Origin: Micromonospora sp. NBC_01740
Lineage (GTDB): Bacteria; Actinomycetota; Actinomycetes; Mycobacteriales; Micromonosporaceae
NCBI RefSeq assembly: GCF_035920365.1
Contig: NZ_CP109150.1
Coordinates: 2,108,001-2,172,000 of the forward strand
DNA length: 64,000 bases
Direction of reading: 5' to 3'
In this document: in pieces, positions 7,402-15,976 of the stretch
How the letters are laid out: the number at the start of each line of letters is the position of its first letter
How positions within the stretch are numbered: position 1 is the first letter of the stretch
Notes under the pieces: generated by a model
Database searches by the model: none
What the model saw: the letters and a program-made list of their open reading frames with translations, nothing else
Told to the model about the DNA's origin: nothing
Translations under genes and position numbers: made by a program

Positions 7402-10239
7402 GTGCTGGTTCTGGTGGCGGTCCACGCACTCGCAGCCGTGATCGCCCCGGGACTGATACGTATCTGGGGCCGAAAAGGGCTCTACCTGGTGGCCCTGGCC
7501 CCCGCGGCGACCCTGGTCTGGGCGCTGACCCGGACCGGGACGGTCCGCTCCGGCAATCCGGTCGTCGAGACGGTCACCTGGGTTCCCCAGCTCGGCCTGG
7601 AGATCGCCCTGCGGATGGGCACCCTGGCCTGGCTGATGGTGGTGCTCGTCGGCGGGGTCGGGGCGCTGGTGCTCGCCTACAGCGCCCGCTACTTCCGCTC
7701 CGACGACCCAGGCCTGGGCCGCTTCGCGGCCGTCTTCGTCGCGTTCGCCGGGGCGATGCTCGGCCTGGTGGTCTCCGACGACCTGCTGCTGCTGTACGTG
7801 TTCTGGGAGCTGACGACCGTCCTCTCCTACCTGCTGATCGGCAGCGACCCCACCAAGCGGGCCAGCCGGCGCGCAGCCATGCAGGCGCTGCTGGTGACCA
7901 CCCTGGGTGGCCTGGCGATGCTCGCCGGGTTCGTCATGCTCGGCCAGCACGCCGGCACGTACCGCTGGTCGCAGATCGCCACCGACCTGCCCGGCGGCGG
8001 CTACCTGGCCGTGGCCCTGGTGCTGATCCTGCTCGGCGCGCTGAGCAAGTCGGCGATCTTCCCCTTCAGCTTCTGGCTGCCCGGCGCGATGGCCGCGCCC
8101 ACCCCGGTCAGCGCCTACCTGCACGCCGCGGCGATGGTCAAAGCGGGTGTGTTCCTCGTCGCGCTGATGGGACCGGCCGTGGTCGGGGTCACGCCGTGGC
8201 GGCCGGTGCTGCTGGCCGGCGGGCTGATCACCATGTTCCTCGGCGGATGGGCGGCGCTGCGGCAGGCCGACCTGAAGCTGCTGCTGGCCTACGGCACGGT
8301 CAGCCAGCTCGGCCTGCTGATGGTGGTCCTCGGTGCCGGCACCCGCGACACCGCGCTGGCCGGCGCGGCGATGGTGCTGGCCCACGCGCTGTTCAAGTCC
8401 ACCCTGTTCCTCGTCGTCGGGGTCGTCGACCACGTAGCCGGCACCCGTGACCTGCGCGAACTCAGCGGCCTCGGGCGGCGGGCGCCGGCGCTCGCGGTGG
8501 TGGCGGGCCTCGCGGCGGCCTCCATGGCCGGCCTCCCGCCGCTGGCCGGATTCGTCGCCAAGGAGGCGGCGGTCGAGGCGTTCCTGCACGGCGGCACCGG
8601 CGACCTGGTGGTGCTCGCCGGCCTGGTGCTCGGCTCGGCGCTGACCGTGGCGTACACGCTGCGTTTCGTCTGGGGCGCGTTCGCGACCAAAGGCGACGTG
8701 CCCGCCACCGAGGCCCGGTCGGCCGGGTGGCCCTTCCTCGCGCCGGCCGTCGTGCTCGCCGCCGCCGGCCTGGCGGTGGGGCTCTTCGCGCCCGCCGTCG
8801 ACAAGGTCCTCGCCCCGTACGCGGACCTGTACGAGAGTGCGGAGCCCGGCTACCACCTCGCGCTGTGGCACGGGCCGACCCTGGCGCTGGGCCTGTCGGC
8901 GCTGGCGGTCGCCGGCGGCGTGGGGCTGTTCCTCCTGCGGCACCGGGGGCGACTGGGCGCGTCGGTTCGACTGCCCTTCGACGGGGCCGCGGTCTACGAC
9001 CGGCTCATCGGCGGGGTGGACCGGCTTGCGGTGGAGCTGACCGGCGCCACCCAGCGCGGCTCCCTCCCCTTCTACCTCGGCGTCATCCTGCTGGTGATGA
9101 TCACCTTGCCGGGTGGGGCGCTGCTGGCCGGGATGCCCTGGCCGCAGCGGTTCCAACTGTGGGACACCCCGTTGCAGGCCGTCGCCGCCGCGGTGGTGAT
9201 CGTGGCCGCCGTGGCCGCCGCCCGCGCCCGGCGCCGACTGACCGCGATGATCCTCGTCGGCGTCGCCGGCTACGGCACCGCGCTGCTGTTCATCCTGCAC
9301 GGCGCCCCGGACCTGGCCCTGACCCAGTTCCTGGTGGAGACCGTCACGATCGTCATGTTCGTACTGGTCCTGCGCCACCTTCCCGCCAAGTTCTCCGAAC
9401 GGCCCATCCGGTCCAGCCGGCGCGGTCGCATCGCGCTCGGCGTCGCCGTGGGCGTGGTCACCGCAGGCATGGCGTACGTGGCGGCGGGAGCGCGGATCGC
9501 CACCCCGATCTCCGTCGACTTCCCCGACGAGGCCGTCTCCTACGGCGGCGGCAAGAACATCGTCAACGTGACCCTGGTCGACATCCGGGCCTGGGACACC
9601 ATGGGCGAGATCGCCGTGCTGGTGGTGGCCGCCACCGGCGTGGCCAGCCTCATCTTCCGCCACTCCCGGGACCTCGACCTGCGCAGGGGCATCCCCGGCG
9701 TCGGCCGCACCGAGTCGGCGCGGCCCCGCTGGCTCACCACCGGCGCCACCACCCGTCAGCAGTCGGTCATCCTCCAGGTCGTCACCCGGCTGCTGTTCCA
9801 CGCCATCGTGCTCTTCTCGATCTACCTGCTCTTCTCCGGGCACAACGCCCCCGGCGGCGGCTTCGCCGCCGGACTGGTGGCCGGGCTCGCGCTGGCCGTG
9901 CGCTACCTGGCGGGCGGGCGCACGGAACTCAACGGGGCCGCCCCGGTCGACGCCGGCGCGGTGCTCGGCGCCGGGCTGTTCGTCGCGGTCGGCACGGGCG
10001 TCGCCGCGATGCTGCTGGGCGGGGAGTTCCTCCAGAGCGCCCTGCTGGACCTGCACCTGCCGGTCTTCGGCCACGTCCACTTCGTCACGTCGGTCTTCTT
10101 CGACGTCGGCGTCTACCTCATCGTGGTCGGCCTGGTCCTGGACATCCTGCGCAGCCTGGGCGCGGAGATGGACCGGCAACAGGAGACCGACCAACGCGAG
10201 ACCGAACAGGCCGACGACCGGACGAAGGAGCTGGTGTGA
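7402..10239 (+). CDS. mrpA: Mrp Na+/H+ antiporter subunit A, fused to MrpB
   Basis: 945 residues, the giant subunit of the multi-gene Mrp cation/proton antiporter, which exchanges cytoplasmic Na+ (and K+) for external protons at the cell membrane. The NuoL-like proton-channel core (about 100-420) shows FWELTTVLSYLLIG, the LHAAAMVKAGVFL helix with its buried Lys, and the following LLLAYGTVSQLGLLM. Residues 590-720 form the MrpA C-terminal module (TLPGGALLAGMPWP, DLALTQFLVETVTIVMFVLVL). From about 780 a full MnhB domain follows (LFHAIVLFSIYLLFSGHNAP, GGGFAAGLVAGLALAVRYLA), explaining why no separate mrpB exists. GTG 7402 is preceded by GGGGAGGG. First gene of a six-gene operon, overlapping mrpC by 4 nt. 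Roles in Na+ tolerance and alkaline pH are known for the family. Confidence 0.95.
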   Translation: MLVLVAVHALAAVIAPGLIRIWGRKGLYLVALAPAATLVWALTRTGTVRSGNPVVETVTWVPQLGLEIALRMGTLAWLMVVLVGGVGALVLAYSARYFRSDDPGLGRFAAVFVAFAGAMLGLVVSDDLLLLYVFWELTTVLSYLLIGSDPTKRASRRAAMQALLVTTLGGLAMLAGFVMLGQHAGTYRWSQIATDLPGGGYLAVALVLILLGALSKSAIFPFSFWLPGAMAAPTPVSAYLHAAAMVKAGVFLVALMGPAVVGVTPWRPVLLAGGLITMFLGGWAALRQADLKLLLAYGTVSQLGLLMVVLGAGTRDTALAGAAMVLAHALFKSTLFLVVGVVDHVAGTRDLRELSGLGRRAPALAVVAGLAAASMAGLPPLAGFVAKEAAVEAFLHGGTGDLVVLAGLVLGSALTVAYTLRFVWGAFATKGDVPATEARSAGWPFLAPAVVLAAAGLAVGLFAPAVDKVLAPYADLYESAEPGYHLALWHGPTLALGLSALAVAGGVGLFLLRHRGRLGASVRLPFDGAAVYDRLIGGVDRLAVELTGATQRGSLPFYLGVILLVMITLPGGALLAGMPWPQRFQLWDTPLQAVAAAVVIVAAVAAARARRRLTAMILVGVAGYGTALLFILHGAPDLALTQFLVETVTIVMFVLVLRHLPAKFSERPIRSSRRGRIALGVAVGVVTAGMAYVAAGARIATPISVDFPDEAVSYGGGKNIVNVTLVDIRAWDTMGEIAVLVVAATGVASLIFRHSRDLDLRRGIPGVGRTESARPRWLTTGATTRQQSVILQVVTRLLFHAIVLFSIYLLFSGHNAPGGGFAAGLVAGLALAVRYLAGGRTELNGAAPVDAGAVLGAGLFVAVGTGVAAMLLGGEFLQSALLDLHLPVFGHVHFVTSVFFDVGVYLIVVGLVLDILRSLGAEMDRQQETDQRETEQADDRTKELV

Positions 10240-10721
10240 ACCCGAACCTGACCTACGTCCTCGTGGTGGGCGTCCTCTTCGCCGCTGGGGTGACGCTGCT
10301 GCTGGAGCGCAGCCTGACGCGGGTGCTGATGGGCGTCATCCTGCTCGGCAACGGCGCCAACCTCCTGCTGCTCACCGGCGGCAAGGCCGGCGGGCCGCCG
10401 ATCGTCGGCACCACCGCCGAGGGGGACATGAGCGACCCGCTGCCCCAGGCCATGGTGCTGACCGCGATCGTCATCACCCTCGGCATGACCGCGTTCCTGC
10501 TCGCCCTGGCGTACCGCAGCTGGCACCTCAACGGGCACGACGAGGTGCAGGACGACGTCGAGGACCGCCGCATCATGGAGTTGGCCGACCGGGACGAGGG
10601 ACCGGGCACCGCCGACAACGACGCCGGAGACGGTGACGGCGACGGCGACGTCGCCCTGGCCACCGTGCCCGCCGACGACACCACGGCCAGCCCGGCCGGG
10701 GACGCGGGGAGGGGCCGATGA
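10236..10721 (+). CDS. mrpC: Mrp Na+/H+ antiporter subunit C
   Basis: 161 residues with three transmembrane helices in the first 100 residues, homologous to NuoK: GVTLLLERSLTRVLMGVILL, GNGANLLLLTGG, and DPLPQAMVLTAIVITLGMTA. The latter two are the hallmark MrpC segments. Unusual for the family is a cytoplasmic tail of about 60 residues, rich in Asp/Glu/Gly with a (GD) repeat. GTG 10236 overlaps the mrpA stop, and the TGA at the end overlaps the mrpD ATG, indicating translational coupling. Confidence 0.95.
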   Translation: MNPNLTYVLVVGVLFAAGVTLLLERSLTRVLMGVILLGNGANLLLLTGGKAGGPPIVGTTAEGDMSDPLPQAMVLTAIVITLGMTAFLLALAYRSWHLNGHDEVQDDVEDRRIMELADRDEGPGTADNDAGDGDGDGDVALATVPADDTTASPAGDAGRGR

Positions 10722-12295
10722 CCTGGCTCGTACCCCTGCCGGTGGTGATGCCGCTGCTCGGCGCGGCCCTGACGCTGCTGCTCGTCGGCCGGCCCCGCGC
10801 CCAGCGCTGGGTCAGCCTCACGGTCCTCACCGCCACCGTCGCCGTGGCGGCCACGCTGCTGGTCCGCTCCTCCGTGGACGGGCCGCTGGTCGTCGAGGTC
10901 GGCGGCTGGGTGGCGCCGCTGGGCATCGTCCTGGTCGCCGACCAGCTCGCCGCGCTGATGCTCGTCGTCTCCGCCGCCGTCACCCTCTGCGTGCTCGTCT
11001 ACTCGATCGGGCAGGGCACGGCCGACGGCAACGAGGAGACGCCGCTGTCGGTCTACCACCCGACCTACCTCGTGCTGACCGCCGGCGTGTGCAACGCGTT
11101 CCTCTCCGGCGACCTGTTCAACCTCTACGTCGGCTTCGAGATCCTGCTGGTCGCCAGCTACGTGCTGCTGACCCTGGGCAGCACGGAGACCCGGATCCGG
11201 GCCGGCACCACGTACGTCGTGGTCAGCCTGCTCTCGTCGCTGATCTTCCTGGTCGCGATCGGCCTGGTCTACGCGGCGACCGGCACGCTCAACCTGGCCC
11301 AGCTCGTGGACCGGCTCGACGCGCTGCCGGACGACATCCGGCTGGTGCTGCAGGGCATGCTGCTGCTCGCCTTCGGCATCAAGGCGGCCGTGTTCCCGCT
11401 GTCGGCCTGGCTGCCGGACAGCTACCCCACCGCCCCGGCGCCGGTCACGGCGGTCTTCGCCGGCCTGCTCACCAAGGTCGGCGTCTACGCGATCATCCGC
11501 ACCGAGACGCTGCTGTTCCCCGGCGGGCGCACCGCCGACCTGCTGCTGGTGGTGGCGGCGCTGACGATGGTGGTGGGCATCCTCGGCGCGGTCGCCCAGT
11601 CCGACGTCAAACGGCTGTTGTCGTTCACCCTCATCAGCCACATCGGTTACATGCTCTTCGGCGTCGGGTTGAGCACCTCCCTCGGGCTGTCCGCGGCGAT
11701 CTTCTACGTGGTGCACCACATCACCATCCAGACCACCCTGTTCCTCGCCGCCGGCCTCGTCGAACGCCGGGGCGGGAGCACCGCCCTGGACCGGCTCGGC
11801 GGGCTGGCCCGACTCTCGCCGCTGCTGGCCGTGCTGTTCTTCCTGCCCGCGCTCAACCTCGCCGGCATCCCACCGTTCTCCGGCTTCCTCGGCAAGCTCG
11901 GCCTCGTCCAGGCCGGCGTGGACGACGGCGGTCCGCTGGCCTGGACGCTCGTCGTCGGCGGTCTGCTCACCAGCCTGCTCACCCTCTACGCCATCGCCCG
12001 CGTCTGGAACCTGGCCTTCTGGCGTGCCCCGCACCCGGACATGCCCGCCGCCGGCGACGCCGTGCGGGCCGCCCGCACCGAGGGCGCCGAGCAGCCGCAC
12101 CGGGAAGCGGACCCCGAGGCGTCGGGCGCCGTGCTGCCGCGGCTGATGATCGGGTCGACCGCCGCCCTGGTGGTGCTCGGCCTGGCGCTGACCGTGGTGG
12201 CCGGGCCGCTGTTCGACATCAGCACCGACGCGGCCGACGACCTGCTGCGCCGGACCCCGTACGTCGAGGCCGTGTTTCCGGACGGTGCCCCGTGA
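10718..12295 (+). CDS. mrpD: Mrp Na+/H+ antiporter subunit D
   Basis: 525 residues, about fourteen transmembrane helices, homologous to the NuoN/NuoM proton-channel subunits. Diagnostic stretches are LFNLYVGFEILLVASYVLLT (the conserved membrane Glu), LLAFGIKAAVFPLSAWLPDS (channel Lys) and SDVKRLLSFTLISHIGYMLF. Together with MrpA it forms the ion-translocating pair of the complex. A hydrophilic loop near residues 435-470 separates the last two helices. Start ATG overlaps the mrpC stop (ATGA); the stop overlaps mrpE. Confidence 0.95.
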   Translation: MTWLVPLPVVMPLLGAALTLLLVGRPRAQRWVSLTVLTATVAVAATLLVRSSVDGPLVVEVGGWVAPLGIVLVADQLAALMLVVSAAVTLCVLVYSIGQGTADGNEETPLSVYHPTYLVLTAGVCNAFLSGDLFNLYVGFEILLVASYVLLTLGSTETRIRAGTTYVVVSLLSSLIFLVAIGLVYAATGTLNLAQLVDRLDALPDDIRLVLQGMLLLAFGIKAAVFPLSAWLPDSYPTAPAPVTAVFAGLLTKVGVYAIIRTETLLFPGGRTADLLLVVAALTMVVGILGAVAQSDVKRLLSFTLISHIGYMLFGVGLSTSLGLSAAIFYVVHHITIQTTLFLAAGLVERRGGSTALDRLGGLARLSPLLAVLFFLPALNLAGIPPFSGFLGKLGLVQAGVDDGGPLAWTLVVGGLLTSLLTLYAIARVWNLAFWRAPHPDMPAAGDAVRAARTEGAEQPHREADPEASGAVLPRLMIGSTAALVVLGLALTVVAGPLFDISTDAADDLLRRTPYVEAVFPDGAP

Positions 12296-12927
12296 CCAGT
12301 GACCCGATGAGCCCGCCGAAGCCCGTCGCGCCGGCGAACCCGCCGCTGACCCGCACGGCCCTCCGGCGCAACCGGATCGTCGCCGTGACCGGGCTGACCG
12401 GCGTCTGGGTGCTGCTGTGGGGCACCCTCTCCTGGGCCAACCTGATCAGCGGGCTGGTGCTCTCCGTCGTGCTGCTGGCGGTCTTCCCACTGCCACCGGT
12501 GACCTTCGCCGGACGGATCCGCCCCGTGCCGCTCGCGCGGTTCTGGGTGCGTTTCCTGCGGGACCTCGTGGTCGCCTCCGCCCAGATCGCCTGGCTGGCG
12601 GTGCGGATCGGGAAACCCCCGCTCAGCGCGATCATCGCCGTGCCGCTGCGGGTCAACACCGACCTCAACCTCACGCTGACCGCCGAGGCGCTGTCCCTGG
12701 TGCCCGGCAGCCTCATCATCGAGGCCGACCGGACGACCGGCACCCTCTACGTGCACGTCATCGGCGTACGCAGCCGCGAGGAGGTCGAGCGGTTCCGGCA
12801 GGGCGTGCTCGACCTCGAAGCGCGGATCGTCGCCGCCATCGGCTCGCCCGACGAACTGCGCCGCGTGACGCAACCCCACGCCGCCGGCCCGTCGGAGCCG
12901 GCCCACCCGGAAGGGGTACCCAGATGA
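12292..12927 (+). CDS. mrpE: Mrp Na+/H+ antiporter subunit E
   Basis: 211 residues. After a Pro-rich 35-residue lead, two helices (GLTGVWVLLWGTLSWANLIS, GLVLSVVLLAVFPLP) are followed by the typical MrpE soluble part: RFWVRFLRDLVVASAQIAW, PLRVNTDLNLTLTAEALSLV and PGSLIIEADRTTGTLYVHVI. MrpE is an accessory subunit needed for full antiport. GTG 12292 overlaps the mrpD stop. An internal ATG at 12307 with slightly shorter product is possible; no ribosome site clearly separates them. Confidence 0.93.
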   Translation: MTSDPMSPPKPVAPANPPLTRTALRRNRIVAVTGLTGVWVLLWGTLSWANLISGLVLSVVLLAVFPLPPVTFAGRIRPVPLARFWVRFLRDLVVASAQIAWLAVRIGKPPLSAIIAVPLRVNTDLNLTLTAEALSLVPGSLIIEADRTTGTLYVHVIGVRSREEVERFRQGVLDLEARIVAAIGSPDELRRVTQPHAAGPSEPAHPEGVPR

Positions 12928-13187
12928 CCGTCGTCGCCGTGACCGTCGCCGCGCTGCTCGCCGTGGCCGTCGGGCTGACCCTCGTCCGCATCATCCGCGG
13001 ACCGTCCATCCTCGACCGCGCCGTCGCGACCGACGTCCTGCTCGCCGTCGTCGTCGCCGCCATCGCCACCGAGGCCGCCTACAGCCGCGACGCCACCGCG
13101 CTGCCCGTGCTGGTCGTCCTCGCCATCCTCGGGTTCGTCGGCTCGGTCAGCGTCGCCCGGTTCGCCGCCCGGAGGAACGACAAGTGA
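12924..13187 (+). CDS. mrpF: Mrp Na+/H+ antiporter subunit F
   Basis: 87 residues, three transmembrane helices. LTLVRIIRGPSILDRAVATD is the conserved MrpF/PhaF motif containing the buried Asp. It is a small membrane subunit of the antiporter. ATG 12924 overlaps the mrpE stop and lies 5 nt after AAGGGG; the 3' end overlaps mrpG by 4 nt. Confidence 0.94.
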   Translation: MTVVAVTVAALLAVAVGLTLVRIIRGPSILDRAVATDVLLAVVVAAIATEAAYSRDATALPVLVVLAILGFVGSVSVARFAARRNDK

Positions 13188-13546
13188 CGCTCGACGCCGT
13201 CCTCGACGTCGCCGCCGGCGTGTGCCTGATCGCCGGCGCGCTGCTCTGCGTCGCCGCCGGGGCGGCGCTGCTGCGCTTCCCCGACCTGCTCGCCCGGATG
13301 CACGCGGCGGCCAAGCCCCAGGTGCTCGGCCTGCTGCTCGTCCTGCTCGGCTGCGCGCTGCGCCTGCGTACGGGCGTGGACATCACCACCCTCGTGCTCG
13401 TCGGCGCCTTCCAACTCGCCACCGCGCCCGTCGCGGCGCACATGGTGGGCCGGGCCGGCTACCCGCACGACGAGATCCGCCGCGACCTGCTGATCACCGA
13501 CGAACTCGCGCCCCACCTGGACCGCATCAGCTCCGGCCGCTCCTGA
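13184..13546 (+). CDS. mrpG: Mrp Na+/H+ antiporter subunit G
   Basis: 120 residues, three transmembrane helices, with the MrpG signature LLRFPDLLARMHAAAKPQVL followed by GLLLVLLGCALRL. Last gene of the operon; the order A(B)-C-D-E-F-G is complete. GTG start overlaps mrpF. About 110 nt separate it from the next sigma gene, so that gene probably has its own promoter. Confidence 0.94.
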   Translation: MTLDAVLDVAAGVCLIAGALLCVAAGAALLRFPDLLARMHAAAKPQVLGLLLVLLGCALRLRTGVDITTLVLVGAFQLATAPVAAHMVGRAGYPHDEIRRDLLITDELAPHLDRISSGRS

Positions 13547-13655
13547 CCGGAGGGCCCCGGCAGTTCTGCGAGGGCCGGCCGGGACGACTCGCGGGAACGG
13601 ATCGAGGCCCATTCCGGGCCGGGGCCGTCACGATCGGCGTCCGACCGGACATGGA

Positions 13656-14228
13656 ATGGACGTGACCTCCGCGACCGAGCACGAGGACCATTTCCGACGC
13701 GTCTACGCCGACGGCTTCGAGCCGCTGCTGGCGTACGCCCTGCGGCGCGTCGAGCATCCCGAGGACGCGGCCGACGTGGTCGCGGAGACCTTCCTCGTGG
13801 CCTGGCGGCGCAGACACGAGATGCCGACGGACGCCGAGACCCGGCTGTGGCTGTACGGCGTCGCCCGGCGTGTGCTCGCCAACCACCACCGCAGCGGCAG
13901 ACGCCGGCAGCGGCTGGGCGAGCGGCTACGGCAGGGGATCACGGCCGCGATCGCCGCCGACCCGGGCAGTGAGGTGCCGGAACGGCTCGCCGTCCGGGCC
14001 GCGCTGGCCCGCCTGTGCGAGCTGGACCGGGAGGTGCTGATGCTGACCGTCTGGGAGGGCCTGGAGCCCCGTGAGGCGGCCGCGGTCCTCCGGGTGAACC
14101 CGGCCGTGGTCCGTACCCGCCTCTCGCGCGCCCGGGCCAGGCTGCGCGACCTCGTCCGTGACGACCCCGACCCAGCCGGACATGTACTCGACGTCCTGAC
14201 CGCACCCACCCCGAAGGAGGACCGATGA
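13656..14228 (+). CDS. ECF-family RNA polymerase sigma factor
   Basis: 190 residues. Region 2: HFRRVYADGFEPLLAYALRR, HPEDAADVVAETFLVAWRR, TRLWLYGVARRVLANHHR. Region 4: LCELDREVLMLTVWEGLEPR, then the recognition helix AAVLRVNPAVVRTRLSRARAR. All parts needed for a functional alternative sigma factor are present. It directs RNA polymerase to a small regulon, probably including its own operon. The ATG lies after the mrp operon; the 3' end overlaps the following membrane-protein gene (ATGA), a typical sigma/anti-sigma coupling. Confidence 0.9.
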   Translation: MDVTSATEHEDHFRRVYADGFEPLLAYALRRVEHPEDAADVVAETFLVAWRRRHEMPTDAETRLWLYGVARRVLANHHRSGRRRQRLGERLRQGITAAIAADPGSEVPERLAVRAALARLCELDREVLMLTVWEGLEPREAAAVLRVNPAVVRTRLSRARARLRDLVRDDPDPAGHVLDVLTAPTPKEDR

Positions 14229-15307
14229 CCGAGGAGCACCTCGACCGGATGGTTCGAGACGCCGACCCCTACCGACCCGATGTCGTCGGGCACCTGGACG
14301 GGGCGAAGCAGATCCTCCTGGAGGAGATCATGTCCGAGCCGAGGCTCGAACGCGTCGTCGAATCACCGCCACCACGCTCCCGCGTGGGCCGCGGCACGGT
14401 CCGCCGCTTCGCCGGCGCGCTGACCGCCGCCGCCGTCCTCACCGGTGTCCTCGTCGTCTCCACCGTGTTCCGAGAGCATCCGGACGACAGCCAGTCCCCT
14501 CCCACGGACGCCGCCAGCGCGGGCGCCCCCGTCGTCTACTCGCCCGTGGCGATGAAGGCCGCCGAGGGGAACCCGCGGCTGCTCATCGACCAGCCGGGCT
14601 GGAAGGTGACCACCGTCTACGGGTTCACCGAGCAGCAGGGCACCATCGCGTTCAGCAACGGCGGGCGCCAGTTGGAGATGAACTGGTACCCGGCCGCACA
14701 GTACGAGGGCTACCACGCCGACCGGCGCAATGTCAGCCCCCCGAAAGCGGTGCGGGTCGACGGCTGGCCGGGTGACCTGTTCCGCTACAGCGCCGACGAC
14801 TTCGCGGTCATGCTCCGCCCCCGCGACGGCGTCTTCGTCGAGCTCCGTACCGGAGGAGGCTGGAGCCGGGACGAGTTCGACGAGGTCCTCGCCGCCGTCG
14901 TCCGTGTCGACGTACGCACCTGGCTGGCCGCGCTACCGGCGGAGATCGTCACGCCCGCGCGGGTAAACGAGGAGGCGGCCAAGGTGCTCGCCGACGTGCC
15001 GCTTCCGCCGAACTTCGACCCCACCGCGCTGGGTGACGTCGGCACCAACGACTCCTACCAGTTCGGCGCCCAGGTGACCTCCCGGGTCGGCTGCGCATGG
15101 ATTGCCGAATGGCTACGCGCGAAGCGGGTCGGCGACGACGCCGCTCTCCAGCGCGCCGGCGACGCCCTGCGCAGCAGCCACAACTGGCGGGTGCTGCACC
15201 AGATGAACGACGAGGGCGACTGGCCGGAGGTGTTCTGGGAGATCGCCGACAAGGTCGCCGCCGGGAACCCGCCGCCCGCGTACGCCCAGGGGTTGGGCTG
15301 CGACTGA
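14225..15307 (+). CDS. Single-pass membrane protein paired with ECF sigma (anti-sigma-like, CU044_5270-type)
   Basis: 360 residues. A cytoplasmic N-terminus of about 60 residues (HLDRMVRDADPYRPD, QILLEEIM) precedes one transmembrane helix near residues 62-82. An extracytoplasmic domain of about 270 residues with no recognised catalytic motif follows. The N-terminal pattern and the 4-nt overlap with the sigma gene match the CU044_5270 group of putative anti-sigma proteins, which lack the zinc finger. The outer domain contains two Cys (in SRVGCAWIA and the C-terminal LGCD) that could form a disulfide. A strong hairpin follows 20 nt after the stop. Anti-sigma function is inferred from position only. 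Confidence 0.75.
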   Translation: MTEEHLDRMVRDADPYRPDVVGHLDGAKQILLEEIMSEPRLERVVESPPPRSRVGRGTVRRFAGALTAAAVLTGVLVVSTVFREHPDDSQSPPTDAASAGAPVVYSPVAMKAAEGNPRLLIDQPGWKVTTVYGFTEQQGTIAFSNGGRQLEMNWYPAAQYEGYHADRRNVSPPKAVRVDGWPGDLFRYSADDFAVMLRPRDGVFVELRTGGGWSRDEFDEVLAAVVRVDVRTWLAALPAEIVTPARVNEEAAKVLADVPLPPNFDPTALGDVGTNDSYQFGAQVTSRVGCAWIAEWLRAKRVGDDAALQRAGDALRSSHNWRVLHQMNDEGDWPEVFWEIADKVAAGNPPPAYAQGLGCD

Positions 15308-15325
15308 GCACCTCGGCCGTTCCGA

Positions 15326-15356
15326 CGCCGGCACTCGCGCAGCGTGAGTGCCGGCG
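15326..15356. terminator. Hairpin terminator after the sigma/anti-sigma operon
   Basis: Perfect 11-bp inverted repeat (CGCCGGCACTC / GAGTGCCGGCG) with a 9-nt loop, 19 nt after the membrane-protein stop. There is no U-tract, as is usual for actinomycete terminators. It could also serve the convergent regulator remnant. Confidence 0.7.
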
Positions 15357-15383
15357 CGGCCGAACGTCCAGGTCGGGCTGAAA

Positions 15384-15653
15384 CTACTCGGTGGGCAGTT
15401 TCCGCGCGGTGGTGTCCGATTCCTGGGAGGCGGCCCAGGAGGCGAGCAGGCGCAGCGCGTCCTCGGACGGTGAGCCGGGTTCGGCGGCGTAGATGGTGAG
15501 GGTGAGGCCGGGTTCGGCGGCCATCTCCAGGCCCTCGTAGGCGAGGGTGAGGTCGCCGACGATGTGATGGTGGAACCGTTTCGCGCCGGTGCCGTGGTGG
15601 CGGACGTCGTGGGTTCCCCACCGGGTGCGGAACTCGGCGCTGCGGGTGGACAA
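15384..15653 (-). pseudogene. Remnant of an MmyB-type helix-turn-helix regulator (C-terminal ligand domain only)
   Basis: The 89 codons match the C-terminal end of XRE regulators with an MmyB-like ligand-binding (PAS-like) domain: LSTRSAEFRTRWGTHDVR, GAKRFHHHIVGDLTLAYEGL, LTLTIYAAEPGSPSEDALRL, LLASWA. Complete proteins of this family are about 270-290 residues with an N-terminal HTH, which is absent. The DNA immediately upstream (15654-15976) contains no continuation. Intact relatives commonly sit divergent from an SDR gene, as here, so the SDR at 15977 probably lost its regulator. Confidence 0.7.
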
Positions 15654-15976
15654 CTCCGCGCCGCCCGACAGCGACGGCGCAACAGCGCGGGAGGGTGCAG
15701 GGCGGTCCCACCGTCACCATCGCTGACGCCGGCTGGCACCGCGAGCAGATTCAACACCCGGCTAGAGGGAAGCCAGCCGGTGGCCCCGCAGCTTCCGCAC
15801 CGGGCTGCGAGGCCATGACGAGCGCCCGCGCCAGCAGGGCGCTGCCTCGCCCCTGGCCGAGCACCACACCGAGGAGCAGTACCTGATCGCGAACCAGCAC
15901 CACGCCTGACAGCCACCCGCCGGCACCCACGAGGGCACGAGCCGGCGCCACCGACCCCGACGACGAGGAGCAGACC
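15654..15976. other. Gap of 323 bp with shattered coding remains
   Basis: No intact gene. A short plus-strand frame ends in EEQYLIANQHHA at a TGA (15907-15909), which reads like the tail of a lost protein that I cannot name. The promoter and ribosome site of the SDR gene (GAGGAGCAG 6 nt before 15977) lie at the right end. Confidence 0.4.

Noticed and set aside
192..13640. Long open frames opposite or out of phase with the copper, amidohydrolase and mrp genes (for example 192-1865 plus, 7354-10194 minus, 10253-12100 minus)
   Set aside because: Rich in Arg, Gly, Gln and His with no domain pattern; they mirror real genes in other frames, an expected effect of very high third-position GC.
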